From Clostridia bacterium (GTDB taxonomy: Bacteria > Bacillota > Clostridia > TANB77 > CAG-508): a stretch of 44,988 bases of DNA. Shown in pieces: positions 8,849 to 17,498 of this stretch. The DNA lies in the NCBI GenBank assembly GCA_017530505.1, contig JAFXMI010000029.1, positions 1 through 44,988 on the forward strand. The letters run 5' to 3'. Every line of letters starts with the position of its first letter. The first letter of the stretch is position 1. The position numbers and the translations under genes were made by a program. The notes below the pieces were generated by a model. That model did not search any database. It saw only the letters and a list, made by a program, of their open reading frames with translations, and was not told where the DNA came from.

Positions 8849-10402
8849 ATGTGGTTAAATATTAGTTTATTATTATTTTATATATATTTTTATAAGAAAA
8901 TTAGACATGGATTACATATTTTACAATTAGAAAATTATTATAATGATAGATATATTACTTGGGTGAAGAAAAATATTAAAACTTTGATTGATATAAAAAC
9001 AATTTGTTTTATGATTGTCCCTATTTTATTTTTTATTATAGAAAAAAATAATTTAGCTTATTTAGTTGAGATTATATTATTTATTTATTTAATTCTAAAT
9101 AGTAAGCGAAAAAAGGAAAAAAAACCTTTTGTAAATACATCTAGAATTAAAAGAATGTTTTTTACATATTTAATTTTAGCAGTTTTAATAGCTTATGTTG
9201 TAAACAATGTAAATACAGTTTTAGCTATTCTAATAATAAATTTTATTTCAATAATAGCTTATATATTTGTTTATATAGTAAATTTAATTAATAGTCCTGT
9301 TGAGAATGGAATAAGAAAAAAATTTTGCAAACTTGCAATGGATAAATTAAAAGATTTAAAAACATTAGAGGTTGTTGGAATTACTGGCAGTTATGGAAAA
9401 ACTAGTACAAAATATATTGTAAATACAATATTATCGCAGAAATTTAATACACTAATGACTCCAGAAAGCTATAATACAACAATGGGGGTAGTTAGAACAA
9501 TAAATGAAAATTTATCACCAGTTAATAATTTATTTGTTTGTGAGATGGGAGCTAAATACCCTGGAGATATTAAAGAAATATGTGATATTGTAAATCCGAA
9601 ATACGCGATTATTACTGCAATTGGACCACAGCATTTAGATACTTTTAAAACTTTAGAAAATGTTAGAAATACTAAATTAGAATTAGTAGATAGTCTTCCA
9701 GAGGATGGAATTGCTTTTGTAAATTGGGAAGATGAAAATATTAGAAATTCAATATTTAAAAGAAATATAGTAAAATATGGACTTAATTCTGATGCAGATT
9801 ATTATGCAAAAAATATTGAAATTAATGAGCATGGTTCAGAATTTGATGTTGTTATTCCAGGAAAAGGGAATATACATATCAAAACAAAATTATTAGGAAG
9901 TTTAAATGTTTTAAATATAGTGTGTGCAGTAGCTGTTTCGGATAAACTTGGATTAACTGAAGAAGAGATTAAATTAGGTGCAAAATATATAAAGCAAATT
10001 AATCATAGATTAGAAATAAAGCAGAATTCTAATGGAAGTATAATTATAGATGATGCTTATAATTCTAACAATAAAGGTGCAAAAATGGCTTTAGAGGTTT
10101 TGAAAAATTTTAAAGATAGACAAAGGATTTTAATTACACCCGGTATTGTAGAACTTGGAGACAGAGCAGAAGAAATAAATAAAGAGTTTGGAAAAAATGC
10201 TGCTGAAAGTAGTGATTATATTATTTTGGTTGGAGAAAAACAGGCTGATTATATATATAAAGGAATAAAAGAAAAAGGATATAGTGATGAAAAAGTATTT
10301 ATTGCAAAAAACTTAGAAGAGGCTTTAGTTAAAATGAACCAAATTATTACACCTAATTCGGTTGTTTTGCTAGAAAATGATTTGCCTGATAATTATTTAT
10401 AA
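8849..10402 (+). CDS. Membrane-anchored Mur ligase (MurF-like)
   Basis: The C-terminal two thirds are a Mur ligase: P-loop GITGSYGKTSTK at residues 177-188, then the central domain with CEMGAKYPGDI and IGPQHLDTF, and the C-terminal domain with NHRLEIKQN and DDAYNSNNKGA. These last motifs resemble MurF, which adds D-Ala-D-Ala to UDP-MurNAc-tripeptide. The first 150 residues are unusual: four hydrophobic segments (about 51-67, 68-86, 104-121, 123-147) take the place of the normal MurF substrate-binding domain. The ddl gene starts 45 nt downstream, which supports a role in the D-Ala-D-Ala branch of peptidoglycan synthesis. The catalytic ATP site looks intact; the exact substrate (soluble nucleotide or lipid-linked) is open. 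Confidence 0.82.
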   Translation: MWLNISLLLFYIYFYKKIRHGLHILQLENYYNDRYITWVKKNIKTLIDIKTICFMIVPILFFIIEKNNLAYLVEIILFIYLILNSKRKKEKKPFVNTSRIKRMFFTYLILAVLIAYVVNNVNTVLAILIINFISIIAYIFVYIVNLINSPVENGIRKKFCKLAMDKLKDLKTLEVVGITGSYGKTSTKYIVNTILSQKFNTLMTPESYNTTMGVVRTINENLSPVNNLFVCEMGAKYPGDIKEICDIVNPKYAIITAIGPQHLDTFKTLENVRNTKLELVDSLPEDGIAFVNWEDENIRNSIFKRNIVKYGLNSDADYYAKNIEINEHGSEFDVVIPGKGNIHIKTKLLGSLNVLNIVCAVAVSDKLGLTEEEIKLGAKYIKQINHRLEIKQNSNGSIIIDDAYNSNNKGAKMALEVLKNFKDRQRILITPGIVELGDRAEEINKEFGKNAAESSDYIILVGEKQADYIYKGIKEKGYSDEKVFIAKNLEEALVKMNQIITPNSVVLLENDLPDNYL

Positions 10403-10447
10403 TTTATACTTTATTTTTTAAAATAAAAATATGAAAGGAGAAATTTA

Positions 10448-11707
10448 ATGAAAATTAAAGTTGGAGTTTTTTTTGGCGGAAAATCTGTAGAACATGAAAT
10501 TTCTGTAATTACAATGAATCAAGCTATTAATAGTTTAGATCCAGAAAAATATGAGGTTGTTCCAATTTACATATCAAAAACTGGAGAAATGTATACAGGA
10601 GAAGATTTATTAGACTTATGTTCTTTTAGAGACATGGACGTTTTGCTAAAGAGATGTTATAAAGTTTCTGTTATTAGAAATGGAAAACAAGTTCAGGTAG
10701 TTAGAACTCCTGCTCCGTGGATTGGAAAAAGAGTATTAAATACAATAGATGTTGCCTTTCCTATAGTACACGGAACGAACTGTGAAGATGGTACTATTGC
10801 AGGTTTCTTAAATTTACTAGATATACCTTATGTTGGAACTGATATTATGGCTTCTGCAATAGGTATGGATAAAATATTACAAAAGAAAGTTTTAAAAGAA
10901 AGTGGTATTCCAGTAGTTGATTATGTATCTTTTTATGCAATGGATTATATAAAAGATCAAGAAAAAATATTAAAAGAAATAGAGGAAAAATTAAAATATC
11001 CTGTTATAGTTAAGCCAGGTAATTTAGGTTCAAGTGTTGGTATAAAAAAAGCTTCTAACAAATTAGAATTAGAAGAAAGTATTGATTTTTCAATGGAATT
11101 TGCAGATAGAATTATTGTAGAAGAGGCAGTTACAGATTTAAAGGAAATTAATTGTGCTATTCTAGGTAATCTATCTAATAGCGAGGTTTCTGTATGTGAG
11201 GAACCACTTTTTACTGATGAAATTTTAAGTTATACAGATAAATATATAGGAGATGGAAAAACAAAAGGCGGAACAATAAGTGGAGTAAAATCAATTGGCC
11301 CAAAGGTTTCAGGAATAAAATCTGGGAGTAAAATTGGAAAAAATAATAATCAATTTACGAATAAAAAAATTCCAGCAGATATAAGCAAAGAACAAGAAGA
11401 GGAAATTCAAAGATTAACTAAAGAAGTTTTTAAAGTTTTAGGCTGTAGTGGGTTTTCTAGAGTTGATTTTTTAATTGACAATAAAACAGGAAAAATTTAT
11501 GCTAATGAGATAAATACAATTCCAGGAGCACTTTCTTTCTATTTATGGGAAGCAACGGGAAAGTCTTTTGAAGGACAATTAGATAAGGCTATAGATATTG
11601 CATTAAAAAGATATAAGGAAAGACAAAACTTAACATTTTCTTATGATCAAAACATTTTAGCAATGCAAGGTGGAACAAAAGGTACTAAAGGAATAAAAAG
11701 TAAATAA
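10448..11707 (+). CDS. ddl: D-alanine--D-alanine ligase
   Basis: Ddl condenses two D-alanines using ATP for peptidoglycan precursors. The 419-residue ATP-grasp protein begins with the family GGKSVEHEIS motif (residues 10-19), followed by HGTNCEDGTIAGFLNLLDIPYVG, the ATP-binding VIVKPGNLGSSVGI and the metal/substrate loop ANEINTIPGALSFYLW. It is about 50-60 residues longer than usual, mainly from a Gly/Lys/Ser-rich insertion after the YTDKY omega-loop element (roughly residues 270-310) and a C-terminal Gly/Lys tail. The start follows AAAGGAG. It is the third gene of the hydrolase-MurF-like-Ddl operon. Whether the product is D-Ala-D-Ala or a D-Ala-D-Ser/Lac depsipeptide cannot be decided by eye; genomic context favours a housekeeping ligase. 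Confidence 0.92.
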   Translation: MKIKVGVFFGGKSVEHEISVITMNQAINSLDPEKYEVVPIYISKTGEMYTGEDLLDLCSFRDMDVLLKRCYKVSVIRNGKQVQVVRTPAPWIGKRVLNTIDVAFPIVHGTNCEDGTIAGFLNLLDIPYVGTDIMASAIGMDKILQKKVLKESGIPVVDYVSFYAMDYIKDQEKILKEIEEKLKYPVIVKPGNLGSSVGIKKASNKLELEESIDFSMEFADRIIVEEAVTDLKEINCAILGNLSNSEVSVCEEPLFTDEILSYTDKYIGDGKTKGGTISGVKSIGPKVSGIKSGSKIGKNNNQFTNKKIPADISKEQEEEIQRLTKEVFKVLGCSGFSRVDFLIDNKTGKIYANEINTIPGALSFYLWEATGKSFEGQLDKAIDIALKRYKERQNLTFSYDQNILAMQGGTKGTKGIKSK

Positions 11708-11765
11708 GCTATTTGGTAAAAATTTTGTATAGAATAGTTTGAAAATTTAACTGATAAACATTAAT

Positions 11766-11845
11766 GGAAGGTTATATTATATTTGGTTAGATATTATTTA
11801 AAATTTATATTTTTAAATAATAAAATTTAAATATATTAACCTTCC
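11766..11845. terminator. Probable bidirectional terminator between ddl and yqeK
   Basis: GGAAGGTTA at 11766-11774 pairs with TAACCTTCC at 11837-11845, and an inner AT hairpin (TTATTTAAA/TTTAAATAA) lies between. The outer right arm overlaps the last codons of yqeK. Genes converge here, so it may end both transcripts. There is no long T-run after the outer stem. Confidence 0.45.
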
Positions 11846-12408
11846 AATTTGTTATCTATCAAACTGTTGTAAGCATTTATTGAATCAATATGTAATTTTA
11901 TGCCTTTGTTTAAAGTATATATAATTTTACCAACCAATGCTGTATAATATGCAGAATTTAAGTTTTTCTTTCCTAATTCAAAAATAGTATTAACCGTATC
12001 GAAAGCTCTATTTGGTTCACAGTAATCTGCTAAATATAGAATTTTATCTAATAAACTCATATTTGGTTTAGCTGTAGTATGAGCTTCTATTGCTTTGCAC
12101 ATATCATCTGTAAATCCAAATCTATCTCTGCATAGTTTAGCACCAAGTTTAGCATGGATAAGATTTGTATTTTCTTTTTCAATATCATCTAGTTTGATAT
12201 TGTTTTCAAGAGAAATACGAATTCGATCGGCTTTGGGAATTTCTTTTGCTATATCATGAGCAATTCCAACTAGTCTAGCTTTTTCTACATCTACACCATT
12301 AAGTTTTGCAAAAATAACACATCTTTGAGCTACATTTTCAGAATGAATAAATCTTTTTTCAGATAATTCATTTTTTACTATATTATATACTTCTTCATAG
12401 CTTTTCAT
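11836..12408 (-). CDS. yqeK: YqeK family HD-domain hydrolase (Ap4A hydrolase)
   Basis: YqeK proteins are HD-domain enzymes that split diadenosine tetraphosphate symmetrically. The 190-residue protein has the HD ligands His22 (FIHSENV), His51-Asp52 in GIAHDIAKE, and the downstream His in NLIHAKLGAKL and AIEAHTTAKPNM. Length matches the family (about 185-200). In many Firmicutes yqeK sits next to nadD and rsfS; here both are absent and it neighbours an XRE regulator gene 28 bp upstream on the same strand. The ATG is preceded by AAAGGAG on the minus strand. Family assignment is firm. Confidence 0.9.
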   Translation of the reverse strand: MKSYEEVYNIVKNELSEKRFIHSENVAQRCVIFAKLNGVDVEKARLVGIAHDIAKEIPKADRIRISLENNIKLDDIEKENTNLIHAKLGAKLCRDRFGFTDDMCKAIEAHTTAKPNMSLLDKILYLADYCEPNRAFDTVNTIFELGKKNLNSAYYTALVGKIIYTLNKGIKLHIDSINAYNSLIDNKLEG

Positions 12409-12436
12409 TTAAGGCTCCTTTTATGTGATATAATAA

Positions 12437-12715
12437 TTATTTATTTGTTTTGTTATTAATTTTCTTAACTAAATAATCCTTATTTTCAAGTGTTTTAATT
12501 CTTTTGTAAGGCTTAGAATTATCGGACAATTCCAAAATATAATCTACTGATGTATTAAATAATAATGCAACATCAATAATATAATGTAAAGGAAAATCTC
12601 TTTTTCCGGTTTCATATCTATTATATTGTGGTTGTTGAATTCCAATCACTTTACATACATCATTTTGAGTTAGATTTCTTGATTCTCTAAGTTCTTTTAC
12701 ACGTTTTAAATACAT
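12437..12715 (-). CDS. XRE-family HTH transcriptional regulator
   Basis: This 92-residue protein has an N-terminal Cro/C1-type helix-turn-helix (residues about 4-60): LKRVKELRESRNLTQNDVCK, then GIQQPQYNRYETGKRDFPLHY as the recognition region. The rest is a short basic tail. It is followed by yqeK and is probably its cotranscribed partner. Upstream lies the long non-coding region with a perfect promoter on the other strand. Targets are unknown. Nearest relatives are small chromosomal XRE regulators rather than phage repressors, judging only by size. Confidence 0.88.
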   Translation of the reverse strand: MYLKRVKELRESRNLTQNDVCKVIGIQQPQYNRYETGKRDFPLHYIIDVALLFNTSVDYILELSDNSKPYKRIKTLENKDYLVKKINNKTNK

Positions 12716-12773
12716 AAGTATACCTCTCTTAAATAATATTTACTAAATAGGTATAAAAATATCCAAAAAGCTC

Positions 12774-12802
12774 TTGACAATATATCATAATAGATATATA
12801 AT
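12774..12802 (+). promoter_or_regulatory. Perfect sigma-A promoter upstream of a non-coding region
   Basis: TTGACA at 12774-12779 and TATAAT at 12797-12802 with a 17-bp spacer match the consensus exactly. Transcription would start near 12809. No coding sequence follows for over 500 bp, so it must drive a non-coding RNA or a very long leader. It faces away from the XRE gene. Confidence 0.85.
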
Positions 12803-12808
12803 TCAAAT

Positions 12809-13173
12809 AACCGAAATGTTATAAGGTTATAGAAGACTTATCTCTTCTATTCTCATAAAGAAAAATATATTAAAAATATACTTTATGAGAAAAATTCGGG
12901 ATTATATACGCATATTTAGCATTCTTTAATTATTATACAATGATATTAAAGAAAATGCAATGTATAATCCCGATTTTTATAAAAATATATATTATTATTT
13001 CGTAAGTTAATATATTCATATCATGGCTAAGGTGTGCGTTTTTTCCTTTAGCCATAATATACATACTGTCAGGCCGGTTTTACTTTAATGTAATCCTTGC
13101 CTGACTTCTCCTTATATATAAAAATTTTCATATATATACCATGAGATTGTAGTCTGAAAGATTACAATTCATG
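12809..13173 (+). ncRNA. Candidate structured non-coding RNA, family not assigned
   Basis: Behind the perfect promoter is a series of strong stems. They are ATAGAAG/CTTCTAT (12829-12835, 12844-12850), TCTCATAAAG/CTTTATGAGA (12851-12860, 12881-12890) and a long two-part hairpin at 12896-12973 (TCGGGATTATA.. with ..TATAATCCCGA, then GCATT/AATGC and CTTTAAT/ATTAAAG). After these come ATGGCTAA-GG/CCTTTAGCCAT (13023-13055), GTCAGGC/GCCTGAC (13068-13105) and a 15-bp stem at 13140-13173. CGAAAT (12812-12817) and ATTTCG (12997-13002) could close the first three stems into a multibranch domain. A T5 run after 12973 could be an end. The 5' end is inferred from the promoter; the 3' end is uncertain. I could not match it by eye to tmRNA, RNase P, SRP or 6S RNA; raiA-type and 6S covariance models should be tested. 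Confidence 0.6.
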
Positions 13174-13277
13174 CTTTATATAATAAAAATATTATTATAT
13201 AGTAACTTGAAAATTGAGTATAAGACATTGTGAATTGTAACACAGATAGCATTTTTTAAAAATAGTTGTTCAAAGTA

Positions 13278-13306
13278 TTCACAAATTAGTATTTAAATGA
13301 TATAAT
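13278..13306 (+). promoter_or_regulatory. Sigma-A promoter of the dnaJ-like gene
   Basis: TTCACA at 13278-13283 and TATAAT at 13301-13306 are spaced by 17 bp, 37 bp upstream of the start codon. No CIRCE-like element is seen, so heat-shock control by HrcA is not indicated. Confidence 0.65.
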
Positions 13307-13343
13307 ATTTATGAATTTTTTAAAAAGTTCGGGGGATGTTTAA

Positions 13344-14216
13344 ATGATTTTCAAAGATTACTACAAAATATTAGGATTAGACACAAATAGAGTATCTAAA
13401 GAACAAATAAAAACTGCATATAGAGAGCAAGCTAAAAGATATCATCCAGATGTTAATATTGGAAATAGAAATAGTGAAGAAAGATTTAAAGATATAAACG
13501 AAGCATATAGAATTTTAGCTGATACTTCTACCAAAAGAAAATATGATAGAATATGGACTAGAAATGTTACTACAAAACGTTCATCTTATTCTAACAATGC
13601 TAAAAACGATTTTTTTACTATGTTATTTGGAATTATTCCAGAAGATAATATTATAAAAAAACAGAATAAAGTTCCTTGCAAAGGGGAAAATTTAGAAACA
13701 GAGGTAAAAATAAAATTAAGCGAGGCGTATAATGGAACTACAAAAAGTGTTTCTCTTAGATCTGTTAATGGAAATGTTAAAATTTTAAAAATAGAAATTC
13801 CAGCTGGAATAAAGAATAATGACAAGATAAGAATTATTGGACAAGGTAAACCAGGAAGCTATGGAGGAAAGAATGGAGATTTATATATAAGAGTAAAAAT
13901 ACTAGATGATAAAAATCTTAGACTTATTGGAAACGATTTAAAAACTTATATAAATATTTTGCCATGGGAAGCTGTATTAGGAACAAAAATTAAGATAAAA
14001 AGTATAAATGAAGAAATTCTTGTACATATTCCTTCTGGAACAAACTCAGGACAAGTTATTACAATAGAAAATAAAGGATATAGATATAAGGATGGAAATA
14101 GAGGTAATTTAATTTTAGAAGTTCGAATTGAAATACCTAAAGACTCTACAGAAAGAGAAAAACAGTTATATGGAGAACTAAAAAAAATTTCAAAAATTAA
14201 TGTAAGAAAAAGTTGA
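13344..14216 (+). CDS. DnaJ-like cochaperone (type II, no zinc finger)
   Basis: The 290-residue protein has an N-terminal J domain (residues 3-70) with HPD at 34-36, the motif that triggers Hsp70 ATP hydrolysis, and a C-terminal DnaJ client-binding domain starting near GENLETEVKIKLSEAYNGT and ending in LVHIPSGTNSGQ and GNLILEVRIEIP. The Cys-rich zinc finger of DnaJ is absent, so it is CbpA-like rather than DnaJ itself. No grpE or dnaK is adjacent. It is followed by a second promoter and the unknown proteins and VirD4-like ATPase, so it may serve that system, but this is inference from position. The ATG follows GGGGGATG-type spacing with a GGGGG element. Confidence 0.88.
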   Translation: MIFKDYYKILGLDTNRVSKEQIKTAYREQAKRYHPDVNIGNRNSEERFKDINEAYRILADTSTKRKYDRIWTRNVTTKRSSYSNNAKNDFFTMLFGIIPEDNIIKKQNKVPCKGENLETEVKIKLSEAYNGTTKSVSLRSVNGNVKILKIEIPAGIKNNDKIRIIGQGKPGSYGGKNGDLYIRVKILDDKNLRLIGNDLKTYINILPWEAVLGTKIKIKSINEEILVHIPSGTNSGQVITIENKGYRYKDGNRGNLILEVRIEIPKDSTEREKQLYGELKKISKINVRKS

Positions 14217-14235
14217 CATAAATTTGTAGAAATTG

Positions 14236-14264
14236 TTGACATATATTATCTGGTGAGATATAAT
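14236..14264 (+). promoter_or_regulatory. Perfect sigma-A promoter of the VirD4-like operon
   Basis: TTGACA at 14236-14241 and TATAAT at 14259-14264 with 17 bp between. A second TTGACA lies at about 14214-14219. The start codon of the first gene is 65 bp downstream, giving a leader of about 57 nt. Confidence 0.8.
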
Positions 14265-14328
14265 ATTTTAGTGAGATTATACAAATGATTGTACATTAAT
14301 AAATGTATAAAGGGGTGTATTAAAATTT

Positions 14329-14865
14329 ATGGAAGAAAATGATAATTTGCATGGGAAATATTTTAGCATTACTGAACCGCATGGAACAAATACAGTTATT
14401 TATCAGGTAAACAAAACAGAAAAGGAATATTTAAAAACTTCTCCAAAGTATACGGTAGAGAGGTTAGAATTTTCTGAAGAATTTGTTGGAAAAAATAAAA
14501 AGAAAACTTTTTTTGTTGAGAATCCTGCTCCTGATGGAAATCCACTTGTTTTTCTTTCTTTTGGAAAAGAGAAGGTTATTGTTAACATGGGATTTTTAGA
14601 TTACGATACTATTAAATTATCAAAAAAACCTATGCCAATTAAGTGTCAATCAATTTTTAACGAAGAAGAAACTGAATTTAAAGAATTTGCTTATACACCT
14701 AATATGAAGAGGCCAATTTCTATAATTGATCCAAGTACAGGTGAGGAAGTTAGACCAACTTTATATTTTGATGATGAAACAAATGAAGTTAAAGGTAAGT
14801 GTAAATTAAAACCAAATAAACAATATTTTGCGTTTGAAATAAGAGAACACAAGGATAAGAATTAA
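14329..14865 (+). CDS. Protein of unknown function in the VirD4-like operon
   Basis: I do not recognise this 178-residue protein. It has no signal peptide or membrane segment, is rich in Lys, Glu and Pro, and looks beta-rich (for example PLVFLSFGKEKVIVNMGFLDY). The start ATG follows AAGGGGTG. It is the first gene after a perfect promoter and is followed after 16 nt by a 113-residue unknown and then the coupling ATPase. The arrangement suggests a soluble partner of the VirD4-like protein. No homology claim is made. Confidence 0.7.
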   Translation: MEENDNLHGKYFSITEPHGTNTVIYQVNKTEKEYLKTSPKYTVERLEFSEEFVGKNKKKTFFVENPAPDGNPLVFLSFGKEKVIVNMGFLDYDTIKLSKKPMPIKCQSIFNEEETEFKEFAYTPNMKRPISIIDPSTGEEVRPTLYFDDETNEVKGKCKLKPNKQYFAFEIREHKDKN

Positions 14866-14881
14866 AACGGAGGGTAACAAT

Positions 14882-15223
14882 ATGTCTAATCACATTCAAG
14901 TACAAAGAGTTAAAGCAGAGGAACTTGGTTATTATTTAATTCAAAAGGGTTATAATATGGATTTTGGTGGAGTTGCTGTAGAGGTAGGAGAGCTTTTATA
15001 TGAATTAGATAATAATGGAGCAGGAGATGCAGGAACTACAGATACTACTAGTTCTCCTAAAATTATATTTGATGATTCAGGAACAAATAACATTATATCA
15101 ATGTTAGGAAAACCAGGAAATATAGTTGAAATACAAGTTGAAACAAAAGGAAAAAGTGAAAAAGAAGGAAAAGAAGCCGATGCTCTAACAGAAAAAGGAA
15201 ATAACGAAGAACCAGAAAAATAG
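14882..15223 (+). CDS. Small acidic protein of unknown function
   Basis: The 113-residue product is acidic and low-complexity in its second half (GDAGTTDTTSS and a Lys/Glu-rich tail), with a folded-looking N-terminal part, VKAEELGYYLIQKGYNMDFGG. There is no membrane segment. It starts after GGAGGGTAAC and lies between another unknown and the VirD4-like gene, so it is probably part of the same operon. No family recognised. Confidence 0.7.
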   Translation: MSNHIQVQRVKAEELGYYLIQKGYNMDFGGVAVEVGELLYELDNNGAGDAGTTDTTSSPKIIFDDSGTNNIISMLGKPGNIVEIQVETKGKSEKEGKEADALTEKGNNEEPEK

Positions 15224-15305
15224 TAGATAAATATAGCAAAGATTTGAAAATTAAGTAAATAATATACAATAGTAAAAACTTACTTAGGAAAAAGGGTGAA
15301 AATTT

Positions 15306-17334
15306 ATGGGATTTGGAGAAAAATTAAAAAGAGCCATAAAGAAAATAAAATGGAAATTAATAGTTTCAACGATATTGGTGCTAGTTATTTTAATTTGGGC
15401 TATAGCACCTATTACTGTTACAATTAAAGAAGCTTGGTTGTTAACTTATATTGAAGGTTATGAAGATCCAGTTTTAGATCCTGAAGAAAATACATTTGAT
15501 TGGCAGGTTGCTATTATGAAAATTGGATATTATATTACTCATCCGCTATCAGCAGTAAAAATATGTTTCTCAGATTACTTTTTTGCATATTTTTATGTTT
15601 CAAGATGGTTTATAGCTTTTTATGGACTTTTTGTTTTTATTGGAATTGCGAGAGCTTTTCCAAAGCACGAATATGAAGATATTGAAAATGGTTCTAGTGA
15701 CTGGAGTGAAAATGGAGAGCAATATCAAGTATTAAGTAAAAATAAAGGAATTATATTGGCTGAAAAGAATTACTTGCCAACAAACAAACGTGGTAACGTA
15801 AACGTACTTGTTGTACGGAGGATCTGGTGCTGGTAAATCAGCTTCTTATGTTATTCCAAATGCTTTACAATTATTAGGTTCGTATGTATTTACAGATCCT
15901 AAAGGAGAATTGTATGATAAAACAGCTGGATTCTTCAAAGCAAAAGGATATGATATTAAAGTTTTAAACTTAGTAAGACCACAAAACAGTGATGGTTATA
16001 ATCCATTACATCATATAAATAATGAAATAGATGTCGATGTTATTGCAAATACAATTGTTAAAGGACAAGGAGAAGGAAAAGCACAAGACCCATTTTGGGA
16101 TGATATGTCTGAAATGTTATTAAAAGCATTAATCTATTATTTAAAAGCAGTTAGACCACCTGAAGAACAAAATTTAGCTAGTTGCTCAGAGTTAGTTAGG
16201 GCAGCGAATAATAATAATGGTGATAACTTACTTACAAATTTAATTAATCAATTGCCTTATGATCATCCTGCAAGAATGTTTTACAAATCCATAGAGTTAG
16301 CTCCAGAAAAGACATTTAGTTCTATTTTGAGTTCACTTCAATCTAAACTAGGAAAATTTGACTCAAGAGAAATTGCAGAAGTAACATCTACAGATACAAT
16401 TAATTTCACTGATATTGGTAGTAAGAAAACAGCGGTATATGTTATTTCATCTGATACACATACTGCTTATGACTTTTTACTTACAATTTTCTTTTCTCAG
16501 ATGATACAACAGCTATACGATTTTGCAGATGCAAATGGTGGAGAATTACCTGTTCCTACATATTTTATTCTTGATGAGTTTGCTAATATTGGACAAGTAC
16601 CAGATTTTGATAAAAAGATTTCTACATCAAGAAGTAGAAAAATTTCATTTAGTGTTATCTTGCAGAATTTAGATCAATTAGAGGCAGTTTATAAAGAAGC
16701 TTATGAAACAATAATTGGTAACTGTGATACACATTTATTTTTAGGTTCTAACTCTCAAAAAACAGTTGAATATTTTTCAAAAGCTTTAGGAGAAAAGACT
16801 ATTACAAGGGATAATATTTCTGTAAATAAGGATAGAGAGGATTGGAAACAAGGAAAGAGTGAATCTGACCAAGTTATGGGTAGAGCATTAATGACGCCAG
16901 ATGAACTTCGTAGAATGGACGTAGATCTTTGTATTATTTATGAAAAAGGAATTAAGCCAATAAAGGCAAATAAATACTATTATTTTAAATATCCAACAGG
17001 AAAATTAGTTAATAGATATAAGGTAGATCATAATGATGTACAGATAGAAAGAGGAGCATGGAGAAAATATAATCCATATAATCCTTATGTTGAAGGTGAT
17101 GAAAATAGCGGTAAATCTGGTGGCGTTGCTCAATCATTAGAATCACTAGATCAATTATTTGAAGATGTTGATAATTCAGCTGATAAAAATCATGTTACAC
17201 CTTTGGAAAGCAATCAGCCAACTTCAGAAGATGCTGCTAAAAAAGATGAACAAAAACGTCAAGAAGAACTTACAGATATTCAAAAAGAATTGGAAGCTAA
17301 ATTTGATGAATTATTTGGATCAATAGAGCCTTAA
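15306..17334 (+). pseudogene. VirD4/TraG-type coupling ATPase split by a frameshift
   Basis: Two overlapping frames together encode about 675 residues of a type IV secretion coupling protein. The first (15306-15836) gives two membrane segments (about residues 16-38 and 93-113). The second (from about 15808) starts at the Walker A motif LYGGSGAGKS and continues with YVFTDPKGELYDKTAGFF, the Walker B box PTYFILDEFANIGQVPDFD and the SFSVILQNLDQLEAVY segment. A single extra base within CTTGTTGTAC (15807-15816) breaks the frame; removing it restores NVNVLVYGGSGAGKS. The second frame has only TTG codons and no ribosome binding site at its start. This is either a true disruption, a polymorphism, an assembly error, or less likely programmed frameshifting. 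No relaxase, VirB4 or other transfer gene is in the window. Confidence 0.85.
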
Positions 17335-17433
17335 AAGATGTTTGAAATATTTTCGTTATAAGAACAATAAAGTGAAAATATATGGATTTAATTGAGCTAA
17401 AAAGGTACAAACGAAAAATCGTTTACATAAAAT
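17335..17433. other. Short gap after the coupling ATPase gene
   Basis: There is no gene or clear terminator in this stretch. A frame open from 17382 runs into the 38-residue peptide gene, but it has no ribosome binding site and would span the promoter at 17434-17462, so I do not call it. Confidence 0.5.
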
Positions 17434-17462
17434 TTGACAAATTTAAAAAAGTGTTGTACAAT
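17434..17462 (+). promoter_or_regulatory. Sigma-A promoter of the GC-rich peptide unit
   Basis: TTGACA at 17434-17439 and TACAAT at 17457-17462 with a 17-bp spacer. Expected start near 17469, giving a leader of about 30 nt before the peptide start codon. Confidence 0.75.
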
Positions 17463-17498
17463 TATGATATAAACTTGTGGAAAGGAGGGGGGAAAAAC

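Noticed and set aside
12809-13173. RNase P RNA, tmRNA or CRISPR array
   Set aside because: No RNase P core motifs, no tRNA-like end with TTCGA and CCA, and the hairpins are all different rather than repeated with spacers.
13344-14216. Canonical dnaJ of the hrcA-grpE-dnaK operon
   Set aside because: The zinc-finger Cys repeats are missing, no chaperone partners are adjacent and no CIRCE element is present.
13344-17334. Complete integrative conjugative element
   Set aside because: No relaxase, integrase, VirB4-like ATPase or att repeats around the coupling protein.
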